From Panicum virgatum (lineage: Eukaryota; Streptophyta; Magnoliopsida; Poales; Poaceae): DNA of 64,000 bases. Position 1 is the stretch's first letter, and each line of letters begins with the position of its first letter. A model generated the notes under the pieces. The model did no database searches, was not told the origin of the DNA, and worked only from the letters and a program-made list of their open reading frames with translations. Shown one piece after another: positions 22,596-33,534 of the stretch. Made by a program: the position numbers and the translations under genes. The stretch spans positions 32,888,087 to 32,952,086 of the forward strand of contig NC_053149.1 in assembly GCF_016808335.1 (NCBI RefSeq), given 5' to 3'.

Positions 22596-22705
22596 GTAAT
22601 CTTAAATATAATCATTCAGCGGTTTCTTTTAAACTTATCCCCCTTGTTCTATCCTCATGAATCTTGAGTTAATCTTTCGATATCTATCTGTCTTTGTCAC
22701 TTCAG
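22596..22705 (+). other. GT-AG intron in gag (copy E)
   Basis: The 110 bp intron starts GTAATC after CAG and ends in a pyrimidine-rich tract with TTTGTCACTTCAG. A possible branch-point context, GAGTTAATC, lies about 35 bp before the acceptor. Reading through gives only about 25 extra residues before a stop. Removing it joins ...LALKQ to GTMSVMEYRDRF without a shift. Confidence 0.82.
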
Positions 22706-24975
22706 GGGACTATGTCGGTCATGGAGTATCGTGATCGCTTTCTGCAGCTTGCTCGCTACGCCCCTGCCGATGTTGCGGATGACCGCAAGAAGCAGGAGCA
22801 CTTCATGGAGGGCCTTGAGGACTACCTCCAGTACGCGCTGCTCAACCTCCGCTTCGACGACTTCAACCATCTGGTTGACAGCGCGCTCAACACTGAGCGC
22901 AAGCACTTGGAGATAGAGGACAAGAAGAGGAAGATTGTCCCCGTTGCTTCCGGCAGCAACACTCGTCCTCGCCTCCAGCAGCTTCAGCAGTACCAGCAGC
23001 CTCAGTACCGGCCTCCTCAGCAGTACCAGCAGAGGCCACCGCAGTAGTACCCGCCTCGACAGCAGCAGCAGGCAGGTCAGGGCCCGAGGTTACCAGCACC
23101 TCCGGCTCATGCTCCACCAGCTCCGCCAGCACCGCAGGCTCCACGTCCGGCAGCTCCTACCGGACAGCAGGCTTCGACCCTTGCACGCATCTGCTATCAC
23201 TGCGGCCATCTGGGGCACTACGCCAACACTTGCCCCCGGAAGGCGCAGGCGGGACAGCAGGGGCGCCCAGCTCAGCCCAGGGCGCCAGCACAGGGTCGGG
23301 TGAACCACGTGACGGCCGAGTCAGCGGCCGAGGCTCCTAACGCGGTTATTTGGTACGTTCATGGTCAACTCTCACCCCGCTACAGTGCTTTTCGATACCG
23401 GTGCTACTCATTCTTTCATTTCCAAGTCATTTGCCGAGCAGCATGGTATACCGGTTTCTTGTATGAGGACAGCTATGGTAGTTACCTCACCCGGGGGTTA
23501 GATTCGTACATGTTCTATATGCTCCAGAGTTAGTATTGTCATAAAGGGGGTAGAATTCCGCACTGGCTTGATAGTTATTGACTCCTCGGGGATAGATGTG
23601 ATTTTGGTCATGGAGACACTTACCAGATGGGGAGTCCGTATTGATTGTGCTCAGCGGACAGTTCACTTATCGGCATCTGATGGCCAAGAGGTGACAGTCA
23701 GTGCTTCAGAGCCTTCTGGATTTCTTCATCAGATGGAGGCTAGACCCACGGACGGTATTCGCGTGGTGTCTGAATTCCCGGATGTCTTTCTGGATGATTT
23801 GCCAGGTATGCCGCCTGAACGCGCCATTGAGTTTTGTATTGATCTCTTGCCTGGCACAGCTCCTATTGCAAAGCGGCCCTACCGTATGGCACCTATAGAG
23901 CATGAAGAAGTCAAGAAAACTATTGATGAGTTGCTAGCCAAGGGCTATATCCGTCGCAACTTCTCTCCTTGGGCTTTTCCATTATTGCTGGTAGATAAGA
24001 AGGATGGCTCGAAGAGGATGTGTGTGGATTATCGGGAGCTGAATGCAGTTACTATCAAGAACAAGCATCCACTGCCCCGTATTGAGGATCTCTTTGATTT
24101 GCTTCGAGGTGCTCGTATATTCTCGAAGATTGATCTTCGTTTGGGTTATTTTCAGCTGAGGATCCGTCCTGGGGATATTCCGAAGACGGCATTCACCTGC
24201 AAGTACGGACTATATGAGTATACAGTCATGTCCTTCGGCTTGACTAATGCCCCGGCTTTCTTCATGCATCTGATGAACATGGTTTTCATGGATTATCTGG
24301 ATGTCTTCGTGGTGATCTTCATTGATGATATTCTGATCTTCTCCAAGACAGAAGAAGAGCATGAGTTGCATCTGAGACTCATATTACAGAGATTGAGAGA
24401 GCATCAGTTGTATGCCAAGTTCAGCAAGTGCGAGTTCTGGATTGACGAGGTTCCATTCCTCGGTCATGTTATCTCTCAGGGAGGCATTGCTGTTGATCCG
24501 AGCAAGGTAAAGGATGTGCTAGAGTGGGAGACACCGCAGACAGTAAAGGAAGTCAGGTCATTCTTGGGCTTAGCAGGATATTATCAGAGGTTCATTGAGA
24601 ATTTCTCCAAGATCGCGAAGCCTTTGACTTCTTTGCTGGAGAAAAATGTGGCTTTCGTGTGGACTGATGAGCGTCAGAGGGCCTTTGATGAGCTGAAGAA
24701 AAGGTTGACTACGGCGCCAGTCCTGACTCTGCCAGACCAGACGAAGAGGTTCACGGTATATTGTGATGCTTCGAATGATGGTCTTGGGTGTGTTCTGATG
24801 CAGGAGGGCAGAGTGATTGCTTATGCTTCACGGCAGTTACGTCGGCATGAGCTGAACTATCCCACTCATAATCTTGAGTTAGCCGCAGTTGTGCATGCTC
24901 TGAAGATTTGGAGACATTACTTGTATGGACAGCGGTGTGATATCTACACTGATCACAAGACCCTCAAGTACATTT
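22706..24975 (+). pseudogene. Gag exon 2, protease, RT and RNase H (Tekay copy E, 5' part of pol)
   Basis: After the intron come the second half of Gag, a Pro/Gln-rich linker with TAG at 23045-23047 (CAG in copy I), and a CCHC knuckle (CYHCGHLGHYANTC). In the protease region a +1 shift near 23346 displaces the frame that carries DTGATHSF, and a TAG lies near 23500. From about 23535 the frame is open: protease end, RT ([39 protein letters not shown]), connection, and RNase H ([43 protein letters not shown]). Solo LTR F then interrupts it. Confidence 0.9.
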
Positions 24976-27900
24976 TGTAACACCCGGTTTATAAAAGAAC
25001 ATAAACCGAGCAATCATATACGTGCCAGGATCAAGTCACACGTATATACAACAGAATGAACAGTATATCATAGCACATATCACGTAAAAAGATATAATAA
25101 AGCGAATACGAATGTTATTTATTACAATAATGACAAAATGTCTGATACAGCGGAAGCGAAGTACAAATACGATAAAAGCTCTCCGAAGCTGAGCAGGGCG
25201 CCACAGGGACGTCGACTGGGAGGCGAACGCCTAGAAGTTCCCATAGTCCTGGTAGCGCTGAACGAACTCCCTCGTGTCGGCAGGAACTGAGCAGCAGTAG
25301 CGTAGCCGAGAGGAAAAAGTAGAGAAGAGGCAAGAGTGAGTACACAACTTGTACTCAACAAACTATGAGGCTCTATGGTTGGCTGACTCAACTGCATTAG
25401 CTTTTAAGTGTTGGCAAGATTTTATTAAAGCTATTTACTACAAGTTGATGAATTACCCTTAACCCAGTTACATAGTATTTAATCAAGATTAAACATGTCA
25501 CTACTGAGAACCAAACCAAAACCAAGCCACCAAGGTAACCCCGAGAGGCACCTCCCTCGTCGGAAGGAGACAACCCCACTAATCAAAAAGAGGATCTGGG
25601 CCGCTCATAACCATGAGCACGGCTAGTATACCAGTTTTACACTCTGCAGAGGTTGCACATCTTTACCCACAAGTCGTGAGCTACGCTAGAGGTTCATCAC
25701 ACTTCCTTAGGTGAGATGACTAGCGTCTCACTACGAGGCCGTTACAAAGAATCTCGTTGGTAAGGCGTAACCGCGAGAGTTAGGTCAGCGACGATGGGGC
25801 CCACCTCTGGGGGTACAAGCACAGGAGTGCAATTGTAACGCCCTAATTTAAATTCCAGCTTTTAATAATAAATTTAATTGGCTTTATTTAATTTTCTATG
25901 GTTTATTGTGTTTAGTAGAGCATTTAATTCAATTTTGTTCCTTAAGTAATTAAAAATTTATCATAGGTTTTAAATTTTGATGATGCATTCATGCTGGTGC
26001 ATGGTTTTGTTTTGTTTGTTTGTATAGGAGTTTGAATTCAAATTCATTTGAATTCAAATAATTTTGAGTTGAGGGGAAAGGAAAAGAAGGAGAAAAAGGA
26101 AAGGAAGCCCAAAACCCTCAACCCAAGTCAGCCCAGCTCTCCCTCTCATCCCGCTCAACCCATCGTCGCTGACCTATCTCTCACGGTTACGCCTTACCAA
26201 CGAGATTCTTTGTAACGGCCTCGTAGTGAGTCGCTAGTCATCTCACCTAAGGAAGTGTGATGAACCTCTAGCGTAGCTCATGACTTGTGGGTAAAGATGT
26301 GCAACCTCTACAGAGTGTAAAACTAGTATACTAGCCGTGCTCACGGTTATGAGCGGCCCAGATCCTCCTTTTGATTAGTGGGGTTGTCTCCTTCCGACGA
26401 GGGAGGTGCCTCTCGGGGTTACCTTGGTGGCTTGGTTTCGGTTTGGTTCTCAGTAGTGACATGTTTAATCTTGATTAATTACTATGTAACTGGGTTAATG
26501 GTAATTCATCAACTCGTAGTAAATAGCTTTAATAAAATTTTGCCAAGACTTAAAAGCTAATGCAGTCAGTCAGCCAGCCTAGAGCCTCATAGTTTGTGTT
26601 ATACTTGTTGAGTACAAGTTGTGTACTCACTCTTGCCTCTTCTCTACTTTTTCCTCTTGGCTACGCTACTACTGCTCAGTTCCTGCCGACACGAGGGAGT
26701 TCGTCCAGCGCTACCAAGACTACGAGGACTTCTAGGTGTTCGTCTCCCAGTCGACGTCCCTGTGGCGCCCTGCTTCATCTTCGGAGAGTCTTTTTCGTAC
26801 TTGTACTTCGCTTCCGCTGTATCAGACATTTATGCCATTAATGTAATAAATAACATTCGTATTTCGATTTATTATGTCTTATTCGTGATATGTGCTGTGA
26901 TATACTGTTCATTCTATTGTATATACGTGTGACTTGATCCTGGCACGTATATGATTGCTCGGTTTATGTTCTTTTATAAACCGGGTGTTACAGCAATCCA
27001 AGCACAGACCAAGCCAGAGGAGCAGGGACCATTGAAGCTTACTACTCTTGCCCCGCAGGTAAGTTACTCCAAACCAAAAAGACCTAATTAGTAAGCCAAG
27101 TCTATCCCATTCTAGCCTTGTGGTAGCGCTGTTGTCCCAGGTTGTCGCTCTATGAACCGGTCCTTATGGAGAGTGGCCAACCAAGCACTAAGCACCATGC
27201 TGGCCCCCTAAACCATGTTTCTACAAAAACCATCTTTTAACGAGACGTGAGCCACTCATCCACACAGAGGGCCACTCTCAGAATTAAGTTCAAGTAAACC
27301 ATTAATCAAATTAATTAAAAAGGACCAGAGTGTGTTATAGCGTAGCAACCTAGCACAACTAACCAAAAATGCAAACCAAAGGTATATATAAAGGATATAA
27401 AGTGGCTAGGAAAGTCCTTATAGGCATACAGTATTAAAATGCAGTATGAAATTGTATTTAAAAGTGATAGGTTGTTCATGTTATACTTGCCTTCCTCATA
27501 CTGCTCCTGCTGCTACTCAAAGTGCTCGGAAGACGGCTGCTCGGGGTACTGGTACTGGGGCTCCTCAGATGGATCAACGTCTACTCACGAACACATGGCC
27601 AAAACAATGCACAATAATAAGCATACAAGCAAATACTAACAAAAACTAAGAAACAGTATATCAATACATAAAAACAGCACACTAAACTAGTCTAAAACTA
27701 TTCTATGCGTTACAACGATCGCGTGGATATAAAGAACGCCTAAAACGGAGCTAAAACGCATTTTCTAGGCTAAAAACAAGTTCTGGGGGCTAAACTGCGA
27801 GAAAACTAAGGTTCCAGGGGGTTTTCTGCAAAAACTGAGGGTCTAAACATAATTAAACTAAAGCTTTAGGGTCTAACTAGCCAAAAAGACAGGGGCTGGA

Positions 27901-29371
27901 CGGCGGGTTCAATTTCTAGGAAGGTCAGGGGGGTCCTTGCAAAGTTTCGGGCATATCTGCAATTACTTTTGAACTACAAAGGAGTGCGGGTTGATTTGGC
28001 TAAAATCCGAGGGCTCTTTAACAAAAGGTGCAGGCCGAAGGGGTATGCTTAGATCTGGATCGCCGGATCTGGATCCGAGGGCTAGGAATAGATCGGTGCG
28101 GGATCTAATCTAGGCCGTGGACATCGAAACGGACGGCTCAGAAGGGTTGGGGGTGAGGGCGGCGGCGCTGGGTCGCCGGGGTTCGTTTTCCGCGGCGGCG
28201 CGCGGTAGTGTCCGCCGGAGTTCGCTCTAATCCGGCACTCCGGGGGTTAAGTTGCTGTGGGGAAGGGCCGGGGAGCACAAATGCGGCACGGGTGATACAC
28301 TGGGATCCCGAACGCGGGCCAGGGATGGCCGGGCTAGGGCAAACGGCGGTGAGGCGGTTCGGCGGGACATGGCATCGCCGACGATGGCGGTCTAGGGGGG
28401 TCTCAAGGGCTACGGCTAGCGCCAAGAGGTCCAGAGCAGGTTCGCGAAGCTCACCGGGCTGCGTATTGAAGGAGGTGGCTGGCGTAGGGCATTCTGCGGC
28501 GACGTCCGGCGGTGGCGCACCGGTGGAGCTCGCGGAGGGAGGTCGAACCGGGGTCGGTGTGGATCGCAGCAGGCCCGGAGAAGCTCCTGGCGGTCCTGTG
28601 CAAAGATTATGGGGGTAAGGGGGGCTCTGGGTCGCCGGCGGCGGAGAATTTGGGCGGCGGAGTTTACCTGCGGCGGCGTAAAGCTCTCCTGGCGGCGGAG
28701 CAGAGCGGGGGCGGCGCTAGGGTTAGGGTGAGGGGATGTTGAGGGTCGGGGGCGCTACTTATAGGGCGGCGGGGAACCTAGGCGTGCGTGCTAAGGACGC
28801 GGCGCAGCGCGGGGATCACGGCGGGAAGGTCGGGGTCCGTTGGCGCAGCGGAGGGGAAAGGGGAAGGTGACGAGGCTGCCAGGTGGGGCAGGCTTGTCAG
28901 CGGGGCGCGGGTGAGCGCGGGGCACTGAGCGGGTGAGCGCGATGCTAGGCCAGCGAGCGGGAGAAGCAGGCCGGGCCGGTGTTTGGCGAGACGTGGGCCA
29001 GGCTGAGGTGAGGTGGAGTGGGCCCGTGGCATGGGGTGTACGCAGCGGGTTGGGCCGGATTCTGGGTTTGGGCTGGGTTGAGGGTCTTGGGTTGGGTTTC
29101 TATTCTTCTCCTTTTCCTTCTCTTTTCTATTCCTTTTTCCTTTCCTCTCAACTCAAAACAATTTGAATTCAAACTCCTCTACAAACAAACAAAACAAAAC
29201 CATGCACCAGCATGAATGCAACAACAAAATTTAAACCTATGATAAATTTTAATTACTTGAGGAACAAAAAATTTGGGTTAAATGCCAGACTAACACAGAA
29301 AATCCTTAGAAAATTAAATAAAGCCAAGTAAATTTATTGATAAATGCTGAAATTTAAATTAGGGTGTTACA
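24976..29371 (-). mobile_element. Solo Tekay LTR F with TSD CATTT inside copy E pol
   Basis: The plus-strand ends are TGTAACACCCGG and TTAGGGTGTTACA, so its orientation is minus. CATTT flanks it at 24971-24975 and 29372-29376. Without the nested LTR G (25834-26992 plus one TSD copy) it is about 3.2 kb, one full Tekay LTR. No primer site, coding region or second LTR is present. In the Gln-rich segment one CAG has become TAG. The GC-rich promoter-proximal block is at about 28040-29060. Confidence 0.93.
25834..26992 (+). mobile_element. Internally deleted solo Tekay LTR G with TSD GCAAT
   Basis: The ends are TGTAACGCCC and GGGTGTTACA on the plus strand, with GCAAT at 25829-25833 and 26993-26997. 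At 1159 bp it lacks roughly 2.2 kb of the middle of a normal family LTR: the AT-rich start runs to about 26170 and then continues directly with the 3' third. It lies antisense inside solo LTR F and so is the youngest layer of this nest. Confidence 0.92.
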
Positions 29372-29376
29372 CATTT

Positions 29377-31058
29377 TCACGTAGAATGAGCTGAACATGC
29401 GGCAGAGAAGATGGCTAGAGTTAGTCAAGGATTATGACCTGGAGATTCACTATCATCCGGGCAAGGCCAATGTTGTATCAGATGCTCTGAGCAGAAGAAG
29501 TTATGTCAACATGGCCGTGGCTTTCCAGATGCCTCCAGAGTTATGCGAGGAGTTCGAGCAGTTGAGTCTGGGTTTCTTGCATCATACTTTGAGTGCAGCA
29601 TTCGAGGCAGTACCCACTCTAGAGGCAGAGATCAGGCAGCATCAGAAAGATGATGAGAAGCTGCAGGAGATTCGTGAGTTGCTCAAGAAGGGCAAGGCTC
29701 CTCATTTCAGAGAGGACGATCAGGGTACTTTGTGGTACAAGAACCGGATCTGCGTGCCTGATGTGCATGATCTCCAGAAGTTGATTCTGAGTGAGGCCCA
29801 TGATACAGCTTACTCTATTCATTCGGGCAGCACGAAGATATATTATGATCTGAAGGAACGTTTTTGGTGGTATGGGATGAAGCGTTCAGTGGTAGAGTAT
29901 GTGGCTATTTGTGACACTTGTCAGCGTGTCAAGGCTGAGCATCAGAGGCCAGCAGGTCTATTACAGCCTTTGAAGATTCCAGAGTGGAAATGGGAGGAAA
30001 TCACTATGGACTTCATTGTTGGATTGCCTCGTACTCAGAAAGGGTACAACTCCATATGGGTAGTAGTGGATCGATTGACGAAGGTTGCTCACTTCATTCC
30101 AGTGAACACTACTTACTCCGGTGCTAGACTTGCAGAGTTGTACATCTCTCGGATTGTCTGCTTGCATGGTGTGCCCAAGAAGATCATATCTGACAGAGGA
30201 TCTCAGTTCACTTCTCGGTTCTGGGAGCAGCTCCATGATTCGTTGGATACGAAGCTGCATTTCAGTACGGCTTATCACCCTCAGATAGATGGGCAGACAG
30301 AGAGGACCAACCAAGTGTTGGAGGATATGCTGAGAGCTTGTGCCATTCAGTACGGTACTAGTTGGGATAAGTGCCTGTCTTATGCTGAGTTCTCATATAA
30401 CAACAGCTATCAGGCCAGTCTGAAGAAGTCCCCCTTCGAGGCATTGTATGGCAGGAAGTGCAGGACTCCTCTCTATTGGGATCAGATTGGTGAGAAGCAG
30501 CTCTTTGGCCCTGAGATCATAGATGATGCAGAGCAGATGGTTCAGGCTGTGAGAGAGAATCTAAGGATTGCACAGAGCAGACAGAAGAGCTATGCAGATG
30601 GCAAACGGAGAGACCTGACTTTCAGCGTTGGTGACTATGTGTACCTGAAGGTGTCTCCGATGAGAGGAATCCGCAGATTCAATGTCAAAGGGAAGTTAGC
30701 ACCTCGGTATGTGGGGACATTCAAGGTGCTAGAGAGGAAAGGCGAAGTTGCTTATCGCCTGGAGTTGCCCACCAGCCTCTCAGGAGTTCATGATGTCTTC
30801 CATATATCTCAGCTGAAGAGATGTCTGCGAGTACCCGAGGAGCAGGCACCACTGGATGGAGTAGATGTGTAGGAAGATCTGACTTATACTGAGCATCCGG
30901 TGAAGATTCTGGAGACATCAGAGAGGGTTACCCGGAACAAGCGCATCACGATGTGCAGAGTTCAGTGGAGTCACCATAGTGAAGCTGAGGCTACTTGGGA
31001 GCGAGAAGATGAGTTGAAGAAGATATATCCAGATCTCTTTGCTAGCCAGCCCAGCTAA
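29377..31058 (+). pseudogene. Integrase and chromodomain (Tekay copy E, 3' part of pol)
   Basis: Pol resumes with TSD-flanked sequence reading FT-stop-NELNMRQRRWLEL; the TAG at 29382-29384 is also present in copy I. Domains in order: end of the RNase H/connector (LEIHYHPGKANVVSDALSRR); HHCC zinc domain (H..H, CDTCQRVKAEH); DDE core (MDFIVGLPRT, SDRGSQFTSRFWEQL, DGQTERTNQVLED); a GPY/F-like module; and a chromodomain (HPVKILETSERVTRNKR, VQWSHHSEAEATWERE). A TAG at 30870-30872 (CAG in copy I) splits off the chromodomain, which ends at ASQPS-stop. The chromodomain in this lineage directs integration to heterochromatin. Confidence 0.92.
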
Positions 31059-31077
31059 ATCTCGGGGACGAGATTTC

Positions 31078-31094
31078 TTTAAGGGGGTAGAGTC
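31078..31094 (+). other. Polypurine tract of copy E
   Basis: A purine-rich AAGGGGGTAGAG lies just before the 3' LTR start at 31095. It is the plus-strand primer of reverse transcription, and the same tract precedes the 3' LTR of copy I. Confidence 0.85.
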
Positions 31095-32916
31095 TGTAAC
31101 ACCCTAGTTTAAATTTTAGCATTTTATAATAAATTTAATTGGCTTTATTTAAATTTCTAAGGTTTAATGTGTTTAGCCTTGCATTTAATCTATTTTTGTC
31201 TCACAAAGTAATTAAAATTGTCTAAGTTTAAAAATTTGATGTTGCATTCATGCTGGTGCATGGTTTTGTTTTGTTTGTTTGTGTAGGAGTTTGAATTCAA
31301 ATTCATTTGAATTCAAATAATTTTGAGTTGAGAGGAAAGGAAAAAGAAATAAAAAAAGGAAATAAACCTCAACCCGGGAGCCCACCAGCCCAACCCGGCC
31401 GGCCCAACCCTCTTCCTCTCTTTTCCTCTGCCCGCGGCCCACTTTTCTCGCGGCCCAAACCGGTGCCACACCCCAGGCCTGGCTCGCGTTGGCCTGCTCC
31501 CGCAAGCCCCACTCTCCCCGCGCCGGCCTGCTCCAGTGCGTCGCCCAGTGCCCCCGCCCCTGCCAACTGGGCCCCGCACGTCAGCGCCTGCAGCCGCCCG
31601 CCTCGCTTCGCCCTCGCGCCCCTGATGGCCCGGGCCAAGCAGTCAGGCTCGTCCCCTTCCTCGCGCAACCGCCACGCCCGGGACGCCGAGATTCTCGGCG
31701 GGCATTCCTTCCTGGGCACGCACGCCCAGGCCATCCCGCCGCCCTACAAATAGGGGCCCGAGCCTCCCCTCCTCCTCCCATCCGCAGCCGCCACCGTAAC
31801 CCTAGCCCGCCGCGCATCTTGCTACGCCAGAGCGCCGCTCCTCTGCGCCGCCATGGAGTCGCAGCTCCACCGCACCACACCCACCAAGATCCACCGCAGC
31901 GGCTCCGTTTCGGTACCAGTAAGCCATCTAGAGCCTTCACCAGCGACCCCGGCCCGTGCTGCTGCCGGATTTGCACCAGATGTCGCCGCCGTAGGTGAGT
32001 CGGCCTCCGCTCGATTCCTCGCCGCCATTGGCGTCCTTGCCCGCCTGACCTCTCTGCTGGCTTCGCAGCGCGCTCGCATGACGACCCGCGGGACCAAGGC
32101 GACCGGAGCTGCACGCCTGCGGCCGCGCCACGAACTCCGTTCCTCGCCGCGTAGTGAGTCGCTAGTCATCTCATCTAAGGAAGTGTGATGAACCTCTAGC
32201 GTAGCTCACGACTTGTGGGTAAAGATGTGCAACCTCTGCAGAGTGTAAAACTGGTATACTAGCCGTGCTCATGGTTATGAGCGGCCCAGATCCTCCTTTT
32301 GATTAGTGGGGTTGTCTCCTTCCGACGAGGGAGGTGCCTCTCGGGGTTACCTTGGTTTGGTTTGGTATGGTTCTCAGTAGTATCATGATTAAATTTGACT
32401 AATTACTATGTAACTGGGTTAATGGTAATTCATCAACTTGTAGTAAATATCTTTAATAAAATTTTGCCAAGACTTAAAAGCTAATGCAGTTGAGTCAGCC
32501 AACCTTAGAGCCTCATAGTTTGTGTTATACTTGTTGAGTACAAGTTGTGTACTCACTCTTGCCTCTTCTCTACTTTTTCCTCTTGGCTACGCTACTGCTG
32601 CTCAGTTCCTGCCGACACGAGGGAGTTTGTTCAGCGCTACCAGGACTACGAGGACTTCTAGACGTTCGTCTCCTAGTCGACGTCCCTGTGGTGCCCTGCT
32701 CAGTTTCGGAGAGCTTTTACCGTATTTGTACTTCGCTTCCGCTGTACCAGACATTTTGTCATTAATGTAATAAATAACATTCGTATTTCGATTTATTATG
32801 TCTTATTCGTGATATGTGCTATGATATACTGTTCATTCTGTTGTATATACGTGTGACTTGATCCTGGCACGTATATGATTGCTCGGTTTATGCTCTTTTA
32901 TAAACCGGGTGTTACA
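31095..32916 (+). repeat. 3' LTR of Tekay copy E, internally deleted
   Basis: It is 1822 bp against 3408 bp for the 5' LTR. Sequence is collinear to about 32150 (CGTTCCTCGCCGC) and then joins directly to GTAGTGAGTCGCTAGTC, which in the 5' LTR lies near 20737, so about 1.6 kb is lost. The Gln-rich segment falls in the deletion; the YQDYEDF-stop segment remains near 32608-32660. The outer ends are intact and the TSD follows. Confidence 0.93.
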
Positions 32917-32921
32917 GGTTC

Positions 32922-33162
32922 CTTGGATAAAGCAGTGAATGTTCAAAGAGGGGGTGATAATCTGAAGTGGTTCAGAAGATAACTCTCCCTCTTCTACCTA
33001 CTCACTACTCATGACAGCGGTTAGGTCCCTAACCGTCTCTTTAAGGAAAACCTTATCGAGAGGTTCGGTAGGACCAAATGGAAATGGGGGTCTTTCCTGG
33101 AAGAGGTAATTCGAGGTATTTCCGTAATCTTCGAATAAATCATCGTCGAATTGAAAGGGAAC
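32922..33162 (-). pseudogene. Copy D, segment upstream of the protease-like region
   Basis: This minus-strand sequence is homologous to 7555-7760 of copy B: the block before the protease-like domain, with the SSEWV..G-type motif and the LTAVVR-like stretch. It continues copy D across the insertion of copy E. Homology stops at about 33162; no gag, primer site or LTR of D is visible beyond. Confidence 0.65.
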
Positions 33163-33534
33163 AACCAAACTCAAAACTAAGTAGAGCATAAGGTTGTAAC
33201 TAGGCATATGAAAGGAATTAATAGAGCAAATGTTCATCATCTCAGCATGGAAAAACTACACATTCTTACTACACATATTGGAAAGCAGGTAAATATTTTT
33301 GGGTTTTCTAAGTTTTGCAAATTTTTATTTGATTTTAGTTATGCAAATTTGTATGGATTTCTGGATTTTTTAATTTTTTATTTTGATTCATGCAATACTA
33401 TGAAAGCGTTAAAGATAGAGTTTGATATAAGTTACCTCTTGTGGGGGTCCTCCCTCAGGCTAGCTTCAGACTCACTGCTATTGGTTGGAATTAAACCCAG
33501 CCCAACGGTAGTAAGCCCTCCACTCCTCCTATAG
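33163..33534. other. Unassigned AT-rich sequence
   Basis: I recognise no gene or repeat here. It begins where homology to copy D ends and precedes the stop codon of the minus-strand ORF at 33535. A small plus-strand open frame at 33208-33534 has no recognisable motif. Confidence 0.3.

Larger units (their letters stand above)
18101..32916 (+). mobile_element. Tekay-type chromovirus, copy E, with TSD GGTTC
   Basis: This plus-strand element has both LTRs (18101-21508 and 31095-32916), primer site, gag with intron, pol and polypurine tract. It is flanked by GGTTC at 18096-18100 and 32917-32921, where Athila copy D resumes. Without the nested solo LTRs (24976-29371 plus one TSD copy) it would be about 10.4 kb. 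The two LTRs differ by a 1.6 kb deletion in the 3' LTR and scattered substitutions, so it is not a recent insertion. Stops and a frameshift prevent coding of a full polyprotein. Confidence 0.95.
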
